DNA of 8,827 nucleotides from Chloroflexota bacterium (GTDB lineage: Bacteria > Chloroflexota > Anaerolineae > Anaerolineales > Villigracilaceae). Location: assembly GCA_021796315.1 (NCBI GenBank), contig JAJYOH010000217.1:1-8827 (forward strand). The letters are read 5' to 3'. This document shows, piece after piece, positions 1 through 4,878 of the stretch. Made by a program: the position numbers and the translations under genes. Positions within the stretch are counted from its first letter, which is position 1; each line of letters begins with the position of its first letter. The notes beneath the pieces are model-generated. The model searched no databases. It was not told where the DNA came from and saw nothing but the letters and a program-made list of their open reading frames with translations.

Positions 1-49
1 TGGAAAAGCAAATGACTTAGAATGTGACCAGAACAAAATATCCGAACAA

Positions 50-130
50 AGGCAAACCCGGCGAAAGCCGGCGACGCAAAGCCAACGGGTCTACCGTCAC
101 GAAAGTGACCATGATCGCCAGGCCGCCGAA
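50..130 (+). promoter_or_regulatory. c-di-GMP-I (GEMM-I) riboswitch aptamer, copy 1
   Basis: This is the aptamer domain of a class I cyclic di-GMP riboswitch in the leader of the sortase-like gene. It carries the family landmarks: GGCAAACC at 51-58, a GAAA tetraloop at 63-66 closed by CCGGC/GCCGG (58-62/67-71), then GACGCAAAGCC at 73-83, whose GCC pairs with GGC 51-53 to form the base of P1. P2 follows, with a GTCAC/GTGAC hairpin (96-100/105-109) and the conserved ATGATCGCCAGGC stretch at 111-123. The position matching G20 of the Vibrio Vc2 aptamer is G (51), which favours c-di-GMP over the cGAMP-type G20A variants. Its 3' strand (119-128) can instead pair with the 5' arm of the terminator at 149-180, so it probably controls transcription. 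The promoter must lie in or before the first 45 bases; ATGACT (12-17) and CAAAAT (34-39), 16 bases apart, are only weak candidates. Confidence 0.9.
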
Positions 131-148
131 GATAATAGTGTTTTTTTT

Positions 149-188
149 GCGGCGAGCCTGTAAATTTACAGGCTCGCCGCTTTTTTTT
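149..188 (+). terminator. Riboswitch-linked intrinsic terminator
   Basis: A perfect inverted repeat with 16-base arms (149-164 and 165-180) is followed by eight T residues (181-188), the form of a rho-independent terminator reading on the plus strand. The arms are GC-rich at the base and AT-rich at the loop. It lies 18 bases after aptamer copy 1 and 30 bases before copy 2. Its 5' arm (150-160) is complementary to the 3' strand of aptamer 1 (119-128) over 10 base pairs with one bulged A (155). An antiterminator could therefore form when the aptamer is not folded. Upstream of the hairpin there is also a T-run (141-148) rather than an A-run, so termination on the minus strand is not expected. 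Confidence 0.85.
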
Positions 189-213
189 CAAAAACAAAAT
201 CCGCTATTCGTAC

Positions 214-300
214 GATAAGGGCAAACCCGGCGAAAGCCGGCGACGCAAAGCCAACGGGTCTACCGTCACCAAAAGTGACCATGATCGCCAGGCCGCCGAA
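214..300 (+). promoter_or_regulatory. c-di-GMP-I (GEMM-I) riboswitch aptamer, copy 2
   Basis: This is a second class I c-di-GMP aptamer, almost identical to copy 1 (51-130 against 220-300). The only difference is the P2 apical loop, CAAAA (270-274) in place of GAAA. P1 is GGC 220-222 with GCC 250-252, and its GAAA tetraloop is at 232-235. The equivalent of Vc2 G20 is G220. The 5' flank differs from copy 1: GATAAGGGCA (214-223) runs into the aptamer and is exactly complementary to TGCCCTTATC (365-374) next to the ribosome binding site. With CCCG 226-229 against CGGG 361-364 the helix extends to 14 pairs with an AA bulge. No terminator follows this copy, so it probably acts on translation of the sortase-like gene. 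Confidence 0.9.
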
Positions 301-360
301 ACGACATGAAAACACAAACTCATTCCACCAAAAAACATGCAAACAGCCGCAGCGCTGACT

Positions 361-382
361 CGGGTGCCCTTATCAGGGAGAG
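361..382 (+). promoter_or_regulatory. Expression platform and ribosome binding site of the sortase-like gene
   Basis: The Shine-Dalgarno sequence AGGGAG (375-380) lies 8 bases before the ATG at 389. Just before it, CCCT (367-370) can pair with AGGG (375-378) across a TATC loop and hide the ribosome binding site. The same CCCT is part of the segment 361-374 that can pair with the 5' strand of aptamer copy 2 (214-229), which would free it. The two pairings exclude each other. This gives a plausible switch in which c-di-GMP binding keeps the aptamer closed and leaves CCCT free to block translation. The direction of control is inferred, and the 4-base blocking stem is short. Confidence 0.6.
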
Positions 383-388
383 ATTTCC

Positions 389-1033
389 ATGGCGCCCAAA
401 ACATTTTCGCATCGCATCGTTCTAACCTTCGTACTGCTTCTATTAGTTTCAGCAACATTTATTCCCTACCATTCGGTTTCAGCAGATCCGCTAACCACCA
501 CACCCACCCTTCCTGACTTATACAGCTTTGCGCAAACCGTCAGCAATGGCGACTCCGCCATACCACGCGGCGTCTACGCACAAGGCGTCTTTGCTTTTCC
601 AATCGTGCAACAGCCTTCCGGCAATGCCGGGTACGTTTCAATACAACTCAATGTAGTCACGCAATTTCGCATGGCTTCCGATTATGGAACCATCGGTCTG
701 CTGGCACACAATAACTTAAGCGGTCAGTACTTTTCCTTGCTTGCACCCGGAGAACACATCCAATTAGTCTACGGCGATGGAAAAATCGAATACTTCAAGG
801 TGACAAATATTTATAGCTATCAGGCCACATCACCCAATAGCATGAACAGCGATTTTATCGATCTGAACACAGGCGAATATCTGACAGCCCTTGATTTGTT
901 CCACAAAGTCTACACCGGCCCGCGGCACATAACCTTCCAAACCTGCATAGAGTCGAACGGCAACGCAAGTTGGGGCCGCCTGTTCGTGATCGCAGAACCC
1001 GAACCTCTGTACATCCCATCCAACGTGCAGTAG
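389..1033 (+). CDS. Secreted sortase-like protein
   Basis: The 214-residue product looks like an exported member of the sortase superfamily, cysteine transpeptidases that join surface proteins to the cell envelope. Residues 8-32 form a signal peptide with a hydrophobic core and a likely signal peptidase I site after VSA (30-32). The proposed catalytic triad is visible: His107 in GLLAHNNLSG, Cys186 in TFQTCI, and Arg197 in WGRLFVIA. The spacing and the following hydrophobic strand fit the sortase beta-barrel, and YGDGK (128-132) sits in an expected central strand. There is no C-terminal membrane segment, so after cleavage the enzyme would be free or envelope-associated. The start is supported by AGGGAG 8 bases upstream. 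The gene stands alone behind two c-di-GMP riboswitches. No LPXTG-type substrate was seen in the window, so its target is unknown. The sortase fold is fairly secure; transpeptidase activity is inferred. Confidence 0.8.
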   Translation: MAPKTFSHRIVLTFVLLLLVSATFIPYHSVSADPLTTTPTLPDLYSFAQTVSNGDSAIPRGVYAQGVFAFPIVQQPSGNAGYVSIQLNVVTQFRMASDYGTIGLLAHNNLSGQYFSLLAPGEHIQLVYGDGKIEYFKVTNIYSYQATSPNSMNSDFIDLNTGEYLTALDLFHKVYTGPRHITFQTCIESNGNASWGRLFVIAEPEPLYIPSNVQ

Positions 1034-1039
1034 CGATAT

Positions 1040-1068
1040 TTGACAGTCGTACCCACCTCGGTTATCCT
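1040..1068 (+). promoter_or_regulatory. Promoter of the SRP RNA gene
   Basis: A consensus -35 box TTGACA (1040-1045) is separated by 17 bases from TATCCT (1063-1068), which matches 4 of 6 positions of the -10 consensus. A transcript would start near 1075, just before the first base of the SRP RNA closing helix at 1077. The agreement between predicted start and RNA end supports both calls. The -35 box begins only seven bases after the sortase stop codon. Confidence 0.75.
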
Positions 1069-1074
1069 TGCAAC

Positions 1075-1180
1075 CGTCCGGGCAGGCCCGGCGCGGCAGA
1101 GCCTCCCGAACCCCGCCAGGATCGAAAGATAGCAACGGTAAGGAAGTGTCCCTGGGTGCCGCCGGTATCCTGCCCGGATA
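1075..1180 (+). ncRNA. ffs: Signal recognition particle RNA, small bacterial (4.5S) type
   Basis: This is the RNA scaffold of the signal recognition particle, which binds the Ffh protein and directs membrane and secreted proteins to the translocon. The ends form a perfect 10-base closing helix (1077-1086 with 1169-1178). A further helix is GCGGCA 1093-1098 with TGCCGC 1157-1162. The apical domain IV shows the Ffh-binding signature: CAGG (1117-1120) faces AGCA (1131-1134) in the symmetric loop, above a CCG/CGG stem (1113-1115/1136-1138), capped by ATC/GAT around the loop 1124-1127. About 105 bases is normal for this class. The loop is GAAA, while most bacterial SRP RNAs carry GGAA; both are GNRA loops. 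The closing helix followed by T-run 1181-1186 probably also ends transcription. The gene has its own promoter and lies between unrelated protein genes. Confidence 0.9.
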
Positions 1181-1247
1181 TTTTTTAAAACAACCTGGCG
1201 AGTCATAAGACCTGTCAGGTTTTACGTTCCTGTGGCAAAATAAAACC

Positions 1248-1613
1248 ATGCCGCGTTGGATTCCCCCACTCATTGCAATCATCATTGGCATCGCGCTCGG
1301 GTTGGTTTATGGCTGGGTAATCAGCCCTGTCCAATTTGTGGATACCACCCCCAACTCTTTGCGTGCCGATTATCGCGCCGACTATGTTCTTATGATCGCC
1401 GAGACCTATCACACGAACCAGGACGCGGGACTCGCTGCCCGCCGACTCGCCATCTTCGGCGGGGACGCGCCAGCCGCCATCGCGGCACAGGCGCTTCAAA
1501 CCGGACGAGCAAGCGGCTACGCCCCAAATGACATTTCCCTGCTTCAGGAACTGACGCGCGCCATGCAGGCCTATCAGCCTGTTCCCACCACTGTGGTTGG
1601 GGGCGCCCCGTGA
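1248..1613 (+). CDS. Membrane-anchored protein of unknown function, shorter paralogue
   Basis: This 121-residue protein is not recognised as a named family. Residues 6-26 form one hydrophobic membrane segment (PPLIAIIIGIALGLVYGW) followed by ISPV and the motif DTTPNSLRADY (32-42). The rest is an Ala-rich, probably helical domain. The first 70 residues align closely with the next gene, for example VISPV, DTTPN and LRAD in both, so the two arose by tandem duplication. This copy lacks the Thr/Pro-rich linker and C-terminal beta domain of its partner. The stop codon overlaps the next start as GTGA, so the two are translationally coupled. No clear Shine-Dalgarno sequence precedes the ATG. The start is kept because the paralogue begins at the same place relative to the membrane segment. 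Membrane anchoring is likely; the function is unknown. Confidence 0.75.
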   Translation: MPRWIPPLIAIIIGIALGLVYGWVISPVQFVDTTPNSLRADYRADYVLMIAETYHTNQDAGLAARRLAIFGGDAPAAIAAQALQTGRASGYAPNDISLLQELTRAMQAYQPVPTTVVGGAP

Positions 1614-2467
1614 AGCGCTTTCCGTGGGAATGGCTGATCGCCATCATAGTTGGATTCGCTCTCGGATTGTTTTATGCGTGGGTGATTTCCCCTGTTCGTT
1701 ATACAGACACAACCCCCAACACTCTGCGGGCAGATTTCAAAGACCAGTTCCGGATTGCCATTGCGGCATCCTACGCATCCACACACGATCTCGGACGAGC
1801 CAAAGCGCGCCTGGCCCTGCTCGGCGATTCAGACTCTAGCCAGGCGCTCACTGCCCAATCCCAACGTATGTTGGCCGCAGGCGAATCGATTGAAGTCGTT
1901 CAACAAGTGGCTCAACTGGCGGCTAATTTGCAAGGCGGGGCAGCACAAATCCAACCATCCGCAACGGCAACGCCAACCGTCAGCCAAATAATAGTTTCAC
2001 CAACGGTGGCCGTTATCGGGGCCGCAACTGACGCGCCTACAGTTCCAGTCGCGTCACCTACAATTGAATCCACGCCAGCTATTATTTTTACGCCCACGCC
2101 GCGTCCAACTCACACTCCAAGTCCGACTCCCGGTGCGCCCTATGTTCTGACTGCGCAGGATGTCGTCTGCAATCCCAATTTGACAGACGGCTTAATGCAG
2201 ATCACGGTGGTTGATAAATATAATCATCAAATTCCCGGCGTGGAAATCATCATCACCTGGAGCGGCGGTGAGGAACATTTTTTCACTGGCCTGAAACCAG
2301 ATATCGCAAATGGATATGCCGATTACATTATGCAGGCCGGTGTGTCGTACACAGTGCGCGCTGGTGAATCGGGAACGCCGGCAGCGAACCTGACGGCCCC
2401 CAGTTGCACAGACTCAGGCGGACAGACTTTTACAGGCGGGTTGCATTTGACCTTTCAGCAGCCATAA
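1610..2467 (+). CDS. Membrane-anchored protein with Thr/Pro-rich linker and C-terminal beta domain
   Basis: The 285-residue product has the same N-terminal module as the preceding gene: a membrane segment at 9-29, the motif DTTPNTLRADF (33-43), then a helical stretch to about 108. It continues with a low-complexity linker rich in Thr, Pro, Ser and Ala (about 115-175, with TPTPRPTHTPSPTP near its end). A C-terminal domain (178-285) follows, rich in beta-strand-forming residues and carrying two cysteines (187 and 266) that could form a disulphide. Pieces such as MQITVVDKYNHQIPGVEIIITW resemble carboxypeptidase-regulatory-like or Ig-like modules seen in surface proteins. It is probably anchored in the membrane with the last domain held outside. 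Translation starts at a GTG inside the stop of the upstream gene (GTGA), with GGGGG (1598-1602) as a possible ribosome site. The function is not known. Confidence 0.75.
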   Translation: MKRFPWEWLIAIIVGFALGLFYAWVISPVRYTDTTPNTLRADFKDQFRIAIAASYASTHDLGRAKARLALLGDSDSSQALTAQSQRMLAAGESIEVVQQVAQLAANLQGGAAQIQPSATATPTVSQIIVSPTVAVIGAATDAPTVPVASPTIESTPAIIFTPTPRPTHTPSPTPGAPYVLTAQDVVCNPNLTDGLMQITVVDKYNHQIPGVEIIITWSGGEEHFFTGLKPDIANGYADYIMQAGVSYTVRAGESGTPAANLTAPSCTDSGGQTFTGGLHLTFQQP

Positions 2468-2507
2468 AAAAATTGCCGCAGTCATCTGACTGCGGCAATT
2501 TTTTTAT
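2464..2507. terminator. Bidirectional intrinsic terminator between convergent genes
   Basis: A perfect inverted repeat has 21-base arms (2464-2484 and 2487-2507) around a TC centre. The GC-rich core GCCGCAGTCA (2475-2484) is flanked by seven A residues on the left and seven T residues on the right, so it reads as a rho-independent terminator on both strands. It begins within the stop codon of the plus-strand gene ending at 2467 and ends 3 bases before the stop of the minus-strand LCP gene. Confidence 0.93.
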
Positions 2508-2510
2508 GGA

Positions 2511-4013
2511 CTAATAACCTGCCGGGAGCCTCGACACCCAATCATTTCCAAGTCGAATTTCGATATCAACTGACGAAGCTGGATCACTCTTAAAGTAGAT
2601 TTGGTTACTACTCGATATACCAAACATGGAAATCAAATACCGCAAGGCGTACAGCTTGGGAGAGTATATAACTACAGTGGTCTGATCAGAGACACCGGTA
2701 GGGGTGCCAAGTTCTGTTACCTGCATGCCCTGCGAAATCAGGAAGTTGCCTGTGCGGGTATCGAGTTGGGCGGTGTAAGTATTATTGGTAACGCGCACAC
2801 GAGCGCCATCTGCCTTCATTAAGGCTATCGGGTCACCCTGTGCAATCGGGCTGACCGGTCCGCCTGAAGTAAAGATTTCGTCGCGCAAAAGGCGGATCTT
2901 ATCAGGGATGGGTTTGATGACGCTCGAATTCTGGCCGCCATATATGACATTCTCGAAGACGGTCATGCTGTTATCAATTACGCCCTGCTTAATACTTTCA
3001 ACGGGAATATCCTTCGCCAAAACCGCCAGCTTGAGGGCATCCTCAAAGGACATGTTGGTGCTAATTCCCGCAGAAAAAATTTTGTACAATTGCGGCGCTT
3101 CGGCCATCAATTTAGGGAAGTATTCCGGGCTGAATACCTTCTCACGAATCGCGAGGATTACTTTCTGTTGCCGCTTGGCGCGGCCCACATCTCCATCGGT
3201 GCAGCCCTGGGATTCATCGCGGCATCGCGCATAGGCCAGTGCGACATTGCCGGGCAAATGGCGCATGCCGCAGCAGGTAATCACAACATGATCCTTGCCG
3301 CTACCCATAGGATCAAGCACTAATTTCTCATCCGAATAAACGTCAATGCCGCCGATCTCATTAATGAGTGCGACAAACGTATCAAAGTTCACCTGAACAT
3401 AGTATTGGACGGGAACGCCCATAAACTGTGAGACGGTTCTCATTGCAAGGCCGGGACCACCGCCCGGTAGTTTAGCGGCCTCGCCGCTGGTCCAGGCTGT
3501 GTTGATACGGCCATAGTTAAAACCGGGGATGTTAACCCACATATCGCGCGGGATCGATATCATGCCCGCTGTCTTGGTAGCGGGATCGATGGTTAACAAA
3601 ATAATGGTATCTGTACATTGCGGACAATCGCCCTGGGAAATGTCTCCGCCACGCAAACCAAAGAACACGATATTGATCCGGCTGGCGCCATCCCATTGTG
3701 GATATTGCACACCCGGCACGGAAACTTCAGGCGTTGGCGGCAAATTCGAAATATCGACTTGTGTCCCCTGGGGATTGACAATCGGCGTCTTGGAAAGCGG
3801 ATTCACGCTTGCACCCGAACATGTAGACAACGGAATGCCAGGCAAAGAAGTCAAACGCCAACACGCAGTGAAACTGCGCACAAAGGCAAACAACCCCACA
3901 GATGCAACCACTACAACGCCCCAGAAAATGATCTGGCGCACAGATAGTTTTTGCATATTTGGAAATTTTATATTTTTCAAAAAATCTTTTAAAACATCCA
4001 GAATATTTTTCAT
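2511..4013 (-). CDS. LCP (LytR-CpsA-Psr) family protein with C-terminal LytR_C domain
   Basis: LCP proteins transfer lipid-linked glycopolymers to peptidoglycan or other envelope acceptors on the outer face of the membrane. This 500-residue protein has a short cytoplasmic head, one membrane segment (about 28-46), and the LCP domain (about 111-290). The family signatures are present: TDTIILLTID (134-143), SIPRD (153-157) followed by INTA (170-173), the GGIDV turn (221-225), and LPGNVALAYARCRDE with GDVGRAKRQQ (253-283). These hold the conserved acidic and arginine residues that bind the pyrophosphate lipid. A second domain (about 404-490), beginning RVRVTNNTYTAQLD, fits LytR_C. Several extra cysteines (130, 133, 247, 248, 264, 271) lie in the extracellular part and may form disulphides. 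The start lies 3 bases after the HEAT-repeat gene stop, with no strong ribosome site, so translation is probably coupled. Confidence 0.92.
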   Translation of the reverse strand: MKNILDVLKDFLKNIKFPNMQKLSVRQIIFWGVVVVASVGLFAFVRSFTACWRLTSLPGIPLSTCSGASVNPLSKTPIVNPQGTQVDISNLPPTPEVSVPGVQYPQWDGASRINIVFFGLRGGDISQGDCPQCTDTIILLTIDPATKTAGMISIPRDMWVNIPGFNYGRINTAWTSGEAAKLPGGGPGLAMRTVSQFMGVPVQYYVQVNFDTFVALINEIGGIDVYSDEKLVLDPMGSGKDHVVITCCGMRHLPGNVALAYARCRDESQGCTDGDVGRAKRQQKVILAIREKVFSPEYFPKLMAEAPQLYKIFSAGISTNMSFEDALKLAVLAKDIPVESIKQGVIDNSMTVFENVIYGGQNSSVIKPIPDKIRLLRDEIFTSGGPVSPIAQGDPIALMKADGARVRVTNNTYTAQLDTRTGNFLISQGMQVTELGTPTGVSDQTTVVIYSPKLYALRYLISMFGISSSNQIYFKSDPASSVDIEIRLGNDWVSRLPAGY

Positions 4014-4016
4014 AGG

Positions 4017-4592
4017 CTACTCAGGTTTAATATATACCATATTCAGGCCGAGCCGTTCGAGGCCTTCATTTGCCCAATAATTCAACATGACCGAATTCGA
4101 CTCTGTGGCTTTCAGCATGGCCGGAATTGCACGATGATCCCGCATCTCTGCCAGCGCGCGCATTATTTGAATCTGTACAGCTTGTGGCGCGCCTTCCAAT
4201 GCACCAAGCAGGATGGGCACGACCGGTTTACCGATAGCGATCAGCGCATTGGCAGATAGAGTACCGGCCATGCCATCTGCATCGTTCAAAGCCCGGACGA
4301 GAAGCGGCGCGGCCTCTTCGAGCGGATGCGTGGCGAGCGCCAGCGCCGCAGCCTGACGAACTTCCACTGACGGGTCGTTCAACGCGGTTAAAAACAAACC
4401 AGCATCGACATCAGGGATTTGTGCCAGAGTGCGAACCACCCACCAACGGTGATCTGCATCGGATGAGTTCAACAGACCTTTTAAAGCGACGAGCGCGGGG
4501 TCGCCTAATTGCGCCAGTTGCGAGGCGGCGGCTTCAGCGCGGGATTCATCTCCACTGGTCAGGCCCGCCAGCAGATCGTCCAGAAAAGACAC
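4017..4592 (-). CDS. HEAT-repeat protein
   Basis: The product, about 191 residues from the chosen start, consists almost entirely of HEAT-like or PBS-lyase-type helical repeats, a scaffold that binds other proteins. Repeat units are recognisable by phrases such as LGDPALVALKGLLNS, DPSVEVRQAAALALATHP, NALIAIGKPVVPILLGALEG and IMRALAEMRDHRAIPAML. About five units fill the chain. No catalytic motif is seen, so the role is probably structural or adaptor-like. The start is uncertain. An ATG at 4667 keeps the frame but would overlap the Trm112-like gene by 65 bases and add a basic, non-HEAT stretch. The GTG at 4592 lies 10 bases after that gene's stop and is preferred, although neither start has a clear ribosome site. 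The gene sits between the Trm112-like gene and the LCP gene (3-base gap), which suggests co-transcription. Confidence 0.75.
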   Translation of the reverse strand: MSFLDDLLAGLTSGDESRAEAAASQLAQLGDPALVALKGLLNSSDADHRWWVVRTLAQIPDVDAGLFLTALNDPSVEVRQAAALALATHPLEEAAPLLVRALNDADGMAGTLSANALIAIGKPVVPILLGALEGAPQAVQIQIMRALAEMRDHRAIPAMLKATESNSVMLNYWANEGLERLGLNMVYIKPE

Positions 4593-4602
4593 GGGAGACT
4601 CG

Positions 4603-4821
4603 TTATTTGGAAGGAGGCGGAACAGGCAATTTATCCTGCGCCGTATTGATCCACTTATCCCCTTCATCGATCAACATGACCGGGATATCGTCCACAATCG
4701 GATACTTGCGGCCACAATCCTGGCAAATCAGCCAGGCATCTTTGTGAAGAGTTAGCAGTCCATCTTTTTCGCGGACACAATTTGGGCAACGCAAAATTTC
4801 AAGCAAGTCTTTACTGACCAT
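4603..4821 (-). CDS. Trm112-like zinc-binding protein
   Basis: This 72-residue protein matches the Trm112/YcaR type of small zinc-ribbon protein. It begins with the typical MVSKDLLEILRCPNC (1-15) and has a CPNC and a CQDCG pair (residues 12-15 and 33-37) able to hold one zinc ion. The family signature KYPIVDDIPVML (39-50) follows. In eukaryotes and archaea Trm112 activates methyltransferases; the bacterial members are mostly of unknown role. The start is supported by GGAGA six bases upstream (4826-4830, read on the minus strand). A Pro-rich tail precedes the stop. It lies 57 bases downstream of the VanW-family gene and upstream of the HEAT-repeat gene, in the same direction. The family is clear; the function here is unknown. 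Confidence 0.88.
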   Translation of the reverse strand: MVSKDLLEILRCPNCVREKDGLLTLHKDAWLICQDCGRKYPIVDDIPVMLIDEGDKWINTAQDKLPVPPPSK

Positions 4822-4878
4822 TTATTCTCCAATCACGTGTGCCTGCATAGTTTGCGGGCAGGTGGCAATTTTACCATG

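Noticed and set aside
51..300. Two copies of an 80-base repeat as a CRISPR array or insertion-sequence ends
   Set aside because: There are only two copies, longer than CRISPR repeats, with an unequal spacer holding a terminator. They match the c-di-GMP-I aptamer instead.
24..458. Open reading frames on both strands across the leader
   Set aside because: They lie on the riboswitch aptamers and terminator, whose RNA signatures explain the sequence. The peptides are basic and low in complexity with no family resemblance.
1190..1222. Second terminator after the SRP RNA
   Set aside because: AACCTGGC can pair with GTCAGGTT around a 14-base loop, but the stem is weak, has a G-U pair and only four T residues follow. 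The closing helix with T-run 1181-1186 already serves.
830..1291. Antisense frame of 153 codons and smaller frames across the sortase end and SRP RNA
   Set aside because: They are shadows of the sortase-like gene and a structured RNA. No ribosome site or recognisable domain is present.
3529..4080. Plus-strand frame of 183 codons inside the LCP gene
   Set aside because: It is antisense to a protein with all LCP motifs. The translation has no domain character.
4421..4747. Plus-strand frame over the HEAT-repeat and Trm112-like genes
   Set aside because: It is antisense to two recognisable proteins and is rich in Arg and Pro, as expected from reverse reading of GC-rich codons.
4822..4878. Terminator or attenuator in the gap between the VanW and Trm112-like genes
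   Set aside because: Only a short CCTGC/GCAGG pairing is seen and no T-run follows, so it does not show a transcript end.
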